Shown: in pieces, positions 43,064-51,265 of the stretch
How the letters are laid out: the number at the start of each line of letters is the position of its first letter
Numbering within the stretch: the first letter of the stretch is position 1
Source of the DNA: Salinivenus iranica
Lineage (GTDB): Bacteria; Bacteroidota; Rhodothermia; Rhodothermales; Salinibacteraceae
Assembly: GCA_002894665.1 (NCBI GenBank)
Contig: NCRB01000015.1
Coordinates: forward strand, 1-56,819
Length of the DNA: 56,819 nt
Direction of reading: 5' to 3'
The notes under the pieces: model-generated
Database searches by the model: none
What the model was told of the DNA's origin: nothing
The model's input: the letters and a program-made list of their open reading frames with translations, nothing else
Translations under genes and position numbers: made by a program

Positions 43064-43372
43064 TCACGACGATGGGGAGTCGTTGGGGCCGCCGGGGCGA
43101 CGGCGATGCCGCTGCGCAAACAGATCCTCCCCCGCCTCGACGCGGCGGGCGGCGCGCCAGAGAATCCCGACGGCTGCGACCGTCGACAGGAGAACGAAGG
43201 CCGCGAGGGCCGGCCACAGGGGTGCCTCGAGCCCAAACTGGCTGGCCCGCGCCTCCGGCACTTGGCGCCACTTGTCGAGCACCCACACGATAAAGGCGGT
43301 GCCCAGCACGGCAAATGTAATCGCGCCCCCTTTGAGGAGCCGGGCCGGGGTGGGGGAAGAGGCGTTACACAT
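43064..43372 (-). CDS. Small membrane protein downstream of hisF
   Basis: 102 residues from the ATG at 43372 (another ATG lies at 43378); the start overlaps the last codons of hisF by 8 bases. Two hydrophobic helices (about residues 16-36 and 51-72) flank a short loop, and the tail is basic (RHRRRPGG). Translation is likely coupled to hisF. The family is not recognised; length and topology resemble small two-helix proteins of unknown function. Confidence 0.65.
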   Translation of the reverse strand: MCNASSPTPARLLKGGAITFAVLGTAFIVWVLDKWRQVPEARASQFGLEAPLWPALAAFVLLSTVAAVGILWRAARRVEAGEDLFAQRHRRRPGGPNDSPSS

Positions 43373-44168
43373 GGGCATAGCGGTCGGGCCAGTCGGAGGA
43401 GACCGGACGAATCGGAAGGTCGGCGTTGCGGAGATGCCTCTTGGCCTCCTCCACGGTGTACTCGCCAAAGTGGAAGATCGACGCGGCCAACACCGCGCTC
43501 GCGCCGCCTTCCACCAGCCCCTCACGTAGATGCTCCAGCGTGCCGGCCCCGCCGGAGGCGATGACGGGAATGTCGATTCGCTCGGTGATGGCTCGGAGCA
43601 GGGCGAGATCGTAGCCCGACTTGGTGCCGTCCCGGTCCATGGAGGTGAGGAGGATTTCCCCGGCGCCGCGGGCCGCGGCTTCTTCGGCCCACGCCACGGC
43701 GTCCCGCCCGGTCCCTTTTCGGCCCCCGTGCACGAACACTTCCCATTTGGGCGGGTCGTCGCCGACACGCTTCGCGTCGATCGCCACCACGATGCACTGG
43801 TCGCCAAAGGCATCGGCCCCGCGTTCGATGAGGGACGGGTCCTTGACCGCAGCCGAGTTGATGGCCACCTTGTCGGCCCCGGCGTGCAGCATCGCGCGTA
43901 TGTCGTCGACCGAGCGGAGGCCGCCGCCCACCGTGAGGGGAATGAAGACCTGATCGGCGGTCCGGCGCACCACGTCGTGCATGATGTCGCGGCCCTCATG
44001 AGTCGCCGTGATGTCGAGGAAGACGAGTTCGTCCGCACCGGCGGCGTCGTACGTGCGGGCCTGTTCCACCGGGTCGCCCGCGTCGCGGATGTCGACGAAG
44101 TTGATGCCCTTCACCACGCGCCCGTCGTCGACGTCGAGGCAGGGGATGATGCGTTTGGCAAGCGGCAT
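43365..44168 (-). CDS. hisF: Imidazole glycerol phosphate synthase cyclase subunit
   Basis: 267 residues, TIM barrel that cyclises PRFAR-derived intermediate with ammonia from HisH to give imidazole glycerol phosphate and AICAR. Catalytic acids are in [15 protein letters not shown] (Asp11) and [13 protein letters not shown]. Phosphate-binding loops VGGGLRS and ASGGAG are clear. A short insertion ([10 protein letters not shown]) lies in the middle. Last his gene of the leftward operon. Confidence 0.97.
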   Translation of the reverse strand: MPLAKRIIPCLDVDDGRVVKGINFVDIRDAGDPVEQARTYDAAGADELVFLDITATHEGRDIMHDVVRRTADQVFIPLTVGGGLRSVDDIRAMLHAGADKVAINSAAVKDPSLIERGADAFGDQCIVVAIDAKRVGDDPPKWEVFVHGGRKGTGRDAVAWAEEAAARGAGEILLTSMDRDGTKSGYDLALLRAITERIDIPVIASGGAGTLEHLREGLVEGGASAVLAASIFHFGEYTVEEAKRHLRNADLPIRPVSSDWPDRYAHV

Positions 44169-44211
44169 GAGAAGTCGGCGTCAGGGAGAAAAAGGCAGTA
44201 GTGAGGAGCGA

Positions 44212-44988
44212 CTACCGGAGGGAGGCGCTCGAGAACGTGTCGAGGTCGACCGTGTCCTTGTCGTGCCACGCCCAGAATTGCTGGCACGGGAACCGGTTCT
44301 CGTACAGTGCGGTCCCCACGATGACCGAATCGATGCCGTAGGGCTGCAGGGTTTGGATGTCGAGAAGATCCTCGTAGTCGCCGACGCCGCCGGAGGCCGT
44401 GATCTTTGCCTCGGACAGCGATCGGCCGAGGGTTCGGTAGGCGTCAATGTTCGGTCCCTCCATGGTCCCGTCGCGGCTGATGTCCGTGTACACGAAGCGG
44501 CGGACGCCCCGGCCTTCCATCTCACGGGCAAACGCGACGGCATCGATACCCGAGCCTTCGGTCCAGCCCTGCACCTTCACGTCGCCGTCGCGCGCATCGA
44601 TGCTGACGACGACGCGTTGCGCCGAAAACCGATCCACGGCCCGTTCCACAAGATCGGGGTTCCGGACCGCCGCGGTGCCCAGGATGACCCGGTACACCCC
44701 CATGTCCAGCGCCGCCTCGATCTTCTCCATCGAGCGGATGCCGCCGCCGAGCTGCACGGGAATGTCGAGGGCCGAGCACAGCTCGCGGAGGACGGCCCCG
44801 TTGTCCTCGTCGTCCCCGCGGGCCGCGTCGAGGTCGACCACGTGAAGGGTGCGGGCGTTCTGCACGCGCCACAGCTTGGCCATCTTGACAGGGTCCTCGA
44901 AATAGACGGTTTCCTCGTCGTAGTCGCCCTGATGGAGGCGGACACAGCGACCGTCGCGGATGTCGATGGCGGGGATGACGAGTGTCAT
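44212..44988 (-). CDS. hisA: Phosphoribosylformimino-5-aminoimidazole carboxamide ribotide isomerase
   Basis: 258 residues, TIM-barrel paralogue of HisF catalysing the Amadori rearrangement of ProFAR to PRFAR. Catalytic Asp8 in VIPAIDIRDGRCVRL and the second Asp in VYTDISRDGTMEGPN are present; QLGGGIRS and ASGGVGDYED are the phosphate loops. Lies between hisH and hisF, with gaps of 33 and 43 bases. Confidence 0.97.
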   Translation of the reverse strand: MTLVIPAIDIRDGRCVRLHQGDYDEETVYFEDPVKMAKLWRVQNARTLHVVDLDAARGDDEDNGAVLRELCSALDIPVQLGGGIRSMEKIEAALDMGVYRVILGTAAVRNPDLVERAVDRFSAQRVVVSIDARDGDVKVQGWTEGSGIDAVAFAREMEGRGVRRFVYTDISRDGTMEGPNIDAYRTLGRSLSEAKITASGGVGDYEDLLDIQTLQPYGIDSVIVGTALYENRFPCQQFWAWHDKDTVDLDTFSSASLR

Positions 44989-45021
44989 GGCAACGCGGAA
45001 GAAGAAGGGAGAGCGAGCGTG

Positions 45022-45672
45022 TTAGGCCCGGCCGGGGGTTGCGGGGCGGGGCATCGTGGCGAAATTGTCGAGAAGCCGAAGGCCGGCGGCCTGCGACTTC
45101 TCCGGGTGAAATTGGACGCCGCACACGTGATCCCGCTGCACGATGGCCGGAAACGGGCGGCCGTAGGTGCTGGTGGCGAGCACGTCGTCGGGGTGGTCCG
45201 GCACGGCGTGGTACGAATGGACGAAGTAAACGTACGCCTCGTCGCCCAGCCCGTCGAGCAGCGGGTGGTCGCGGGTGGGCGAGAGGGCGTTCCAGCCCAT
45301 GTGGGGGATCACGAGGTCATCCATCTCGTCCCCGTTGGTCGCCTCGTGGAAGTGGCGCACGGAGCCGGGCAGCAGGCCGAGGCCCTCGTGGACCCCTTTC
45401 TCGTGGCCGGTGTCGAAGAGAAGTTGGAGCCCTACGCAGACGCCGAGGAGGGGCGTGCCGTCCGCGACGGCCTCCAGGATCGGCTCCTCCAGGGCCCGGT
45501 CGCGGATTTCGTGGATGCAGGCGCCAAACGCCCCCACGCCGGGGAGCACGAGCCGCTCCGCGCTCGCAATCCGCTGCGGGTCGTCGGTCCGCACAACCTC
45601 TGCGTGTACGCGTTCGAACGCCTTCTCGATCGAACGCAGATTTCCAATGCCGTAGTCGATGATCGTGACCAT
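45022..45672 (-). CDS. hisH: Imidazole glycerol phosphate synthase glutamine amidotransferase subunit
   Basis: 216 residues, class I glutaminase supplying ammonia to HisF. Nucleophile Cys in LLGVCVGLQLLFD, and the His/Glu pair in GVQFHPEKSQ complete the triad. It starts MVTIIDYGIGNLRS as usual. It is 25 bases after proC and 33 bases before hisA. Confidence 0.97.
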   Translation of the reverse strand: MVTIIDYGIGNLRSIEKAFERVHAEVVRTDDPQRIASAERLVLPGVGAFGACIHEIRDRALEEPILEAVADGTPLLGVCVGLQLLFDTGHEKGVHEGLGLLPGSVRHFHEATNGDEMDDLVIPHMGWNALSPTRDHPLLDGLGDEAYVYFVHSYHAVPDHPDDVLATSTYGRPFPAIVQRDHVCGVQFHPEKSQAAGLRLLDNFATMPRPATPGRA

Positions 45673-45697
45673 GAGATTAGGGGCGGGGAGAGGGGAA

Positions 45698-46516
45698 TTA
45701 CTCTTCGTTCAGCTCTTTGGAGCGCTGGGTGGCCGTGCCCACCGCGTTGATGAGCATGGTGCGGAGGCCGTGCTCCTCCAGCGAGGAGACCGCGGCGATC
45801 GCGGTGCCGCCGGGCGTCGTCACCTCGTCGCGGAGGATGGCGGGATGCTTGCCCGTTTCAATGGCCAGCTTGGCGGCCCCGTACACGGTCTGCCGGGCCA
45901 GCTTGGCCGCGTCGGCGCGTCCCATGCCCTGCTTGACCCCCGCGTCCGTCAGGGCCTCGATGAACATGTAGACGTAGGCGGGGCCGCTGCCGGAAAGTCC
46001 CGTCACGGCGTCCATCTGCTCCTCGGGCACGTCCACCACCTCGCCCACCGCCTCAAAGACCTCGCGGGCGAGGGCCAGGTGGGGTTCGGTGGCGTAGGTG
46101 CCGGCCGAGAGCGCCGTGGCCCCGGCGTCGACCAGGGCGGGCGTGTTGGGCATGGCGCGCACCACCGGTTGATCCTGCCCGAACGCCAGCTGGAGCCGCT
46201 CGGTCGTAATGCCGGCCAGGACGCTGACCACCAGCACGTCGCGCTCGATGTGTTCACGGATCTCGGTCACGACCTCGGCCCGGCTCTGCGGCTTGATCGT
46301 GAGGAGGACCACGGAGGCCTCTTGGACGGCCGCCACGTTGTCGGTCGTCGTGCGGAGCCCCGGGAATTCGTCTTCCATCGCGTCGAGGGCCGAGGCGGTG
46401 CGGCGCGTGGCAATCACGTGGTCGGCGGCGATGAGGTTGCTGTCGATCATGCCGCCGATGAGGGCGCGGCCAATATTTCCGGCGCCAATCACGGCAACGG
46501 TTTCGTCGGAGAGCAT
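45698..46516 (-). CDS. proC: Pyrroline-5-carboxylate reductase
   Basis: 272 residues from the ATG at 46516; a GTG at 46570 would overlap hisB and add an unneeded 18 residues. Reduces pyrroline-5-carboxylate to proline. Rossmann motif VAVIGAGNIGRALIGG, active-site region LSGSGPAYVYMFIEALTDAGV and TPGGTTA-like stretch VTTPGGTAIAAV are all present. It lies between hisB and hisH in the histidine operon, which is not where proC usually is, so proline and histidine synthesis are probably co-expressed here. Confidence 0.95.
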   Translation of the reverse strand: MLSDETVAVIGAGNIGRALIGGMIDSNLIAADHVIATRRTASALDAMEDEFPGLRTTTDNVAAVQEASVVLLTIKPQSRAEVVTEIREHIERDVLVVSVLAGITTERLQLAFGQDQPVVRAMPNTPALVDAGATALSAGTYATEPHLALAREVFEAVGEVVDVPEEQMDAVTGLSGSGPAYVYMFIEALTDAGVKQGMGRADAAKLARQTVYGAAKLAIETGKHPAILRDEVTTPGGTAIAAVSSLEEHGLRTMLINAVGTATQRSKELNEE

Positions 46517-46569
46517 GGGAGGGGAAGGCTGGGAGGGGAGGAAGGAGGCGGCGAGCGGGGACACGGGCA

Positions 46570-47172
46570 CTAGAGCGTGCCCTTGGTGGACGCCACCTCC
46601 GGATGGGTCGGATCGCGACGGATCGCCATGCGGAGCGCCCGGGCCGTCGCTTTGAACGCGGCTTCAGTCTTGTGGTGCGTGTTTTTGCCGTGAAGGACCG
46701 TTACGTGCAGGTTGCAGCGGGCGTGCGCCGCGAGGGAGCGCCACACGTGCGGCACCATCTCCGTCGATAGGTCGCCAACGCGGTCCCGTCCCCAGTCGGC
46801 CTCGACCCGACAGAAGGCGCGCCCCGACAGGTCGATCACACTCCGGGCCAGGGCGTCGTCCATCGGCACGTAGGCGTGGCCGTACCGGGCAATGTGCTTC
46901 TTCTCGCCCAGGGCCGAGTGCAGCGCCTGCCCGAGGGCAATGGACACGTCCTCCACGGTGTGGTGGTCGTCCACCGCCAGGTCCCCGTCACAGCGCACTG
47001 TGAGGGTGAGGCCGCCATGCTTCGCAAACAGGTCGAGCATGTGGTCGAAGAAGCCGACGCCGGTATCCACGTCGTAGGCCCCGTCGCCGTCCAGCGACAG
47101 ATCGACGGTGACGTCGGTCTCGGCGGTGGTGCGCTCGACGGTGGCCGTGCGGGGGGAAAACGAGTCTGTCAT
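46570..47172 (-). CDS. hisB: Imidazoleglycerol-phosphate dehydratase
   Basis: 200 residues, monofunctional dehydratase without the histidinol-phosphatase domain found in enterobacterial HisB. Mn-binding histidine motifs DHHTVEDVSIALG and HHKTEAAFKATARALR, plus GFFDHMLDLFAKHGG, are clear. First gene of the leftward hisB-proC-hisH-hisA-hisF operon; hisG, hisD, hisC, hisE/I are not in the window. Confidence 0.96.
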   Translation of the reverse strand: MTDSFSPRTATVERTTAETDVTVDLSLDGDGAYDVDTGVGFFDHMLDLFAKHGGLTLTVRCDGDLAVDDHHTVEDVSIALGQALHSALGEKKHIARYGHAYVPMDDALARSVIDLSGRAFCRVEADWGRDRVGDLSTEMVPHVWRSLAAHARCNLHVTVLHGKNTHHKTEAAFKATARALRMAIRRDPTHPEVASTKGTL

Positions 47173-47263
47173 CTGACGGGCAAATAAAACGGAAGGAAAC
47201 GGCAGCGCGTGTTTTCACGAGTGGCTCACGCGGGACAAACACGCAGGTCTATCCGCTGGTTTT

Positions 47264-47271
47264 TATACTTG
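47264..47271 (+). promoter_or_regulatory. Candidate -7 element upstream of the unknown/metG unit
   Basis: tatacttg matches the Bacteroidota -7 consensus TAnnTTTG at seven of eight positions and lies in the only AT-rich part of the hisB/metG divergent region, about 60 bases before the GTG at 47331. No matching -33 element was found, so this is weak. Confidence 0.25.
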
Positions 47272-47330
47272 ACAACTGCGTTCGTGCCGATGCGCCATCA
47301 CAATTTGCATCATAAGCATACCCAAGCCCT

Positions 47331-47657
47331 GTGGCAACGTACAGCGAAGCCGACTTCGAGGACAGCCGGTTCGACTATGGGGAGCGGGTGCGGATCCTGC
47401 TCCGTCATCCCAAGCTCGGGGGGGTCTTTGGCGAGGCGGAGGGGACGTGTGCCGCCCGGGAGCAAGACGTCGAGTTTGAAGCGCGCGACGGGACCATGCG
47501 GACCAAGACCCTCGTGTGGCTCAAGGACATCGAGGGGTACGAGAAGCCGCACGAGGACCTCCCGGGAAAGAAGGAAGAGGTGGACGAGGCGTGGTTCGCA
47601 GAGGAGGCGCTTCGGAAGAAAGAAGGGGACCCGCTCGACGGCATCAGCTTTAACTAA
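47331..47657 (+). CDS. Hypothetical protein upstream of metG
   Basis: 108 residues starting at GTG 47331 (ATYSEADF); no in-frame ATG stands at a sensible position. Strongly acidic, no signal peptide or membrane helix. Beta-strand-like core (about 18-70: RVRILLRHPKLGG, VEFEARDGTM, LVWLKDIEGY) then a charged helix (82-98). Its stop is 17 bases before metG, so it is very likely co-transcribed with it. Function unknown. Confidence 0.7.
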   Translation: MATYSEADFEDSRFDYGERVRILLRHPKLGGVFGEAEGTCAAREQDVEFEARDGTMRTKTLVWLKDIEGYEKPHEDLPGKKEEVDEAWFAEEALRKKEGDPLDGISFN

Positions 47658-47674
47658 CCATTCCGTTTTCGATC

Positions 47675-49798
47675 ATGTCGACATCCGATGCCGAGCGCCT
47701 GCTCGTCACTGCCGCGCTTCCCTACGCCAACGGCCCCATCCACATCGGTCACCTGGCGGGGGCGTACCTCCCGGCGGATCTCTTCGTCCGCTACCAGCGG
47801 TTGAAGGGCGAAGACGTGGCGTTCATCTGCGGCTCCGACGAGATGGGCGTGGCGATCCTCATGCGCGCCATCCGGGAGGACCGCACCCCCGAAGACATCA
47901 TCGACACCTATCATCCCCAGATCCGTGAGAACTTTGAGCGGTTCGGGATGAGCTTCGACTACTACGGGCGCACGAGCAGTGACCTGCACCAGGAGACGAC
48001 GCAGGAGTTCTTCCGCGTCCTGGACGAGCAGGAGGGGTTCAAGCTCAAAACTGAAGAACAGCTCTATGACCCGGAGGCCGAGATGTTTTTGGCCGATCGG
48101 TTCGTGACGGGCACCTGTCCCGTCTGCGGCTTTGAGGAAGCCTACGGCGATCAGTGCGAGCAGTGCGGCTCGTCGCTCAGCCCTACCGAGCTGGAGCAGC
48201 CCCGAAGCACGCTCACCGACGCGGCGCCGGAGCTGCGGGAGACGACGCACTGGTACCTCCCCCTGGAGGAGATGCAGCCCGACCTGGAGGAGTGGATCGA
48301 CACGCATCCCGAGTGGAAAAACAACGTCCTCGGCCAGATCCAAAGCTGGTTTAATGATGGCCTGAAGGACCGAGCCATCACCCGCGATGTGCCCTGGGGC
48401 GTCCCCGTGCCGCCGGATGTGGCCGAGCGCCACGACCTCGACGCCGAGGGCAAGGTCATCTACGTGTGGTTCGATGCCCCCATTGGCTACATCTCGGCCA
48501 CCAAGGAGTGGGCGATGCAGGACGGGGCGCCGACCAAGTGGAAGGCCTACTGGCAGGACGAGGACACCCGCCTCGTGCACTTTATCGGGAAGGACAACAT
48601 TGTTTTTCACTGTCTCATGTTTCCGTCCATGCTCATGCAGCATGGCGACTACATCCTGCCGGACAACGTGCCGGCCAACGAGTTTTTGAACCTGGAGGGG
48701 GAGAAGCTGTCTACGAGCCGCGGCTGGGCGGTGTGGCTGCACGAGTACCTCGAGGACTTTGGGGCGGACCGTGGCCCGGACCTCCTCCGCTATGCCCTGG
48801 CCACCACGCTGCCCGAGACAAAGGACGCCGACTTTAGCTGGGAGGGGTTTCAGAATCGCGTCAACGGCGAACTGGCCGACGTGCTGGGCAACTTCGTCAA
48901 CCGGACGCTGACGTTTGCGCACCGGTACTTCGACGGGGAGGTCCCGCCTCTAAAAGATCCGTCGGACGCCGACGAGCATGTTCTCGATGCCCTGTCCGCG
49001 GCGCCCGAGGACATTGGGCAGGCCTACGACAATTACCGGATGCGCGAGGCGGTTTTTGAGACGATGGCCCTGGCGCGCACCGGGAACAAGTACTTCAACG
49101 ACACCGAGCCCTGGCACACCCGCGAGACGGACCCGCAGGCCTGCGCCAACACCATTCACCTGAGCCTGCAACTCTGCGCGTCCCTCTCGATCTTGTTCGA
49201 GCCGGTCATTCCCGACGCGGCTCAGCGCCTGCGCGACATGTTGCGTCTCGCGGACGTCCGCTCCAGCACTCCGGCGGACGCCCCGGACGGGGCGCTGGGC
49301 TGGGGCGACGCCGCCGAGCCCATCCTTGAAGCGGGCCACACGCTCGGGGCCCCCGACATTCTGTTCGAAAAACTGGAAGACGACACCATCGAGGCCCAGA
49401 CCGAGAAGCTGCGCGAGCGGGCCGCCCAACGCTCTGACTCTACATCCGACTCCGATATGGACTACGCCAACCTGAAAGACAACATCGACTTCGACGACTT
49501 CACCAAGCTCGACCTCCGTGTCGGCACGGTCACGGCCGCCGAGCCGGTGCCCGATGCCGACAAGCTGCTGCGCCTGGAGGTCGACCTCGGCTTTGAAGAG
49601 CGCCAGATCCTCGCGGGGGTGGCCGAGCAGATGGCGCCCGAGGAGGTGGAGGGGCTGCAGGTCGTCGTGGTGGCCAATATGGCGCCGAAGGAGATGTTTG
49701 GGCTGCAGAGCGAAGGGATGGTCCTCATGGCCGAAGAGGCAGACGGCACTTTCGTCCCCGTCTCGGCCGACGCCGCAAATGGATCGGTCGTTCGGTAG
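47675..49798 (+). CDS. metG: Methionine--tRNA ligase
   Basis: 707 residues. Class I synthetase core: HIGH motif at 23-26, KMSKS equivalent KLSTS near residue 343 in LNLEGEKLSTSRGW, and a zinc knuckle with Cys148, 151, 161 and 164. The anticodon-binding helical domain follows, and the C-terminal 110 residues are an EMAP-II/Trbp111-like tRNA-binding domain (FDDFTKLDLRVGTV, ILAGVAEQM) that makes dimeric MetRS. An acidic linker joins the two parts (about 565-590). Confidence 0.98.
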   Translation: MSTSDAERLLVTAALPYANGPIHIGHLAGAYLPADLFVRYQRLKGEDVAFICGSDEMGVAILMRAIREDRTPEDIIDTYHPQIRENFERFGMSFDYYGRTSSDLHQETTQEFFRVLDEQEGFKLKTEEQLYDPEAEMFLADRFVTGTCPVCGFEEAYGDQCEQCGSSLSPTELEQPRSTLTDAAPELRETTHWYLPLEEMQPDLEEWIDTHPEWKNNVLGQIQSWFNDGLKDRAITRDVPWGVPVPPDVAERHDLDAEGKVIYVWFDAPIGYISATKEWAMQDGAPTKWKAYWQDEDTRLVHFIGKDNIVFHCLMFPSMLMQHGDYILPDNVPANEFLNLEGEKLSTSRGWAVWLHEYLEDFGADRGPDLLRYALATTLPETKDADFSWEGFQNRVNGELADVLGNFVNRTLTFAHRYFDGEVPPLKDPSDADEHVLDALSAAPEDIGQAYDNYRMREAVFETMALARTGNKYFNDTEPWHTRETDPQACANTIHLSLQLCASLSILFEPVIPDAAQRLRDMLRLADVRSSTPADAPDGALGWGDAAEPILEAGHTLGAPDILFEKLEDDTIEAQTEKLRERAAQRSDSTSDSDMDYANLKDNIDFDDFTKLDLRVGTVTAAEPVPDADKLLRLEVDLGFEERQILAGVAEQMAPEEVEGLQVVVVANMAPKEMFGLQSEGMVLMAEEADGTFVPVSADAANGSVVR

Positions 49799-49826
49799 CA
49801 GCCGCTTCGGTCGGCCCCCCACTGAC

Positions 49827-49832
49827 AGGAGG
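49827..49832 (+). promoter_or_regulatory. Canonical Shine-Dalgarno site of mtnN
   Basis: aggagg with a 5-base spacer to the ATG at 49838. It is notable because most starts in this window have no such sequence, in keeping with Bacteroidota-type initiation. Confidence 0.6.
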
Positions 49833-49837
49833 ACGCC

Positions 49838-50548
49838 ATGACGATTGCGATCCTTACGGCGATGGCGGAGGAGGGGGCCCTCTACCGCGACATCTGCGAC
49901 GTCGCGGACTCCCTCTCCCAGGCCGGGCTCACTCTACACCGCGCCCCCTACGCCGGACACGATCTCGTGCTGGCGACGATGGGCGTAGGAAAGGTGAATG
50001 CCGCCCGGGCGACCCAGGTCGTGATTGGCGCCGCCGCGCCCGACGCGATCATCTGTACCGGCACGGCCGGGTCCCTGCACGACGGCCTCGAAGTAGGCGA
50101 TCTTGTTGTGGGCCGCGACTGCCTGCAACACGACCTGCGCGTCGAGTTTTTGGGCCTGCCGCCCGGACAGGTGCCCTTTACGGACCTCCGCCTCTTCCGG
50201 GCCTCCCCGCCCCTGGTGGAGCGCGCACAGGCCGTGGAGCTGTCCGGACGCACTCAGCACGTGGGCCGTGTCCTGACGGGGGACACGTTCGTGCAGGACG
50301 CGGCGACCCGTCGGGCCCTTCACGACGAACTGGAAGGCGACTGCGTCGAGATGGAGGGCGCCGCCGTGGGGCAGGTGTGTACGATCAACGAGGTGCCGTT
50401 TCTGCTCGTCCGGGCGGTTTCGGACCGGGCCGACGGCCGCTCCGACGTCGACTTTTCTGCCTTTCTGGAGGACGCGGCCGGGGCTTCTGCCCGCCTCGTT
50501 CTCGGGGTTCTCGAGGCCCTGCCGTCGGAGGCCCACCTGCCCGACTGA
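49838..50548 (+). CDS. mtnN: 5'-methylthioadenosine/S-adenosylhomocysteine nucleosidase
   Basis: 236 residues, hydrolyses MTA and SAH to adenine and the thioribose or ribosylhomocysteine, recycling methionine-derived compounds. Key residues: Glu12 (TAMAEE), the purine and ribose site EMEGAAVGQV with Glu173, and the catalytic Asp196 in VRAVSDRAD. It follows metG by 39 bases, so two methionine-linked genes are adjacent. A futalosine hydrolase role is the main alternative within this family. Confidence 0.88.
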   Translation: MTIAILTAMAEEGALYRDICDVADSLSQAGLTLHRAPYAGHDLVLATMGVGKVNAARATQVVIGAAAPDAIICTGTAGSLHDGLEVGDLVVGRDCLQHDLRVEFLGLPPGQVPFTDLRLFRASPPLVERAQAVELSGRTQHVGRVLTGDTFVQDAATRRALHDELEGDCVEMEGAAVGQVCTINEVPFLLVRAVSDRADGRSDVDFSAFLEDAAGASARLVLGVLEALPSEAHLPD

Positions 50549-50635
50549 ACGGAGCCGGAACGCAACAGAGGACGACGCTCCAGGGTATACGCGGGGGCCT
50601 CCTGTCATCGTACTTCTCCGAAACCCCTGTGCTCC

Positions 50636-51214
50636 ATGAAGCGGGATTATTACGCCGTACTGGGGGTCGGACGGGACGCCAAGCAGTCCGAGATTAAGGA
50701 GGCGTACCGCGCGCGTGCCCTGGAATGTCATCCGGACCGGGCGTCGGACGATCAGAAGGAGGCCGCCAAAGATGAGTTCTTGCGCGTACGGAAGGCGTTT
50801 GATGTCCTGAGTGATCCCCAACGGCGAGCAGCCTACGACGCGAATGGGAGAGAGGGGGCCGAGGACTCGGCCCGGAACGGGACCTCCACCACTGTGCGTC
50901 CGCGAAAGCAGTCGTTCAAGGAGCAGTGGCGCGCCAACCAGTCGAAGCGGGTGCGGGTGCACCGGTCGCTCTTTGATCAAATCGATGGGCTCTGGGTGGA
51001 CCGGGAGGCCCTAGACCGGCGCACCGCCCGGACGGTGCCCGTATTTGCTGCGCTTGGCTTCGCGCTGTTTCTCTATGACCCGCAGTATATCTACGCCACG
51101 GACATCTACGTGGTCGACCTTGCGCTCTGCACGCTCATTGGGGCCGCACAGGGGTACGTAGTGGGCAGCGCGTGGGCCTACCTTGATCTTGCCTGGGAGC
51201 GGTATCAGTCCTGA
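50636..51214 (+). CDS. J-domain protein with membrane anchor
   Basis: 192 residues. N-terminal J domain (1-68) with YYAVLGVGRDA and the HPD motif at 32-34 that stimulates Hsp70 ATPase. There is no zinc-finger or C-terminal substrate domain of classical DnaJ; instead a basic linker and two hydrophobic helices (about residues 130-150 and 157-178) anchor it in the membrane. It probably recruits DnaK to a membrane site. Its client is unknown. It sits between mtnN and the M1 peptidase on the same strand. Confidence 0.87.
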   Translation: MKRDYYAVLGVGRDAKQSEIKEAYRARALECHPDRASDDQKEAAKDEFLRVRKAFDVLSDPQRRAAYDANGREGAEDSARNGTSTTVRPRKQSFKEQWRANQSKRVRVHRSLFDQIDGLWVDREALDRRTARTVPVFAALGFALFLYDPQYIYATDIYVVDLALCTLIGAAQGYVVGSAWAYLDLAWERYQS

Positions 51215-51265
51215 TGGACATGCACCGCCCGTCCCCGGTCGCCGTGACTCGTATTGTAACTCTGT

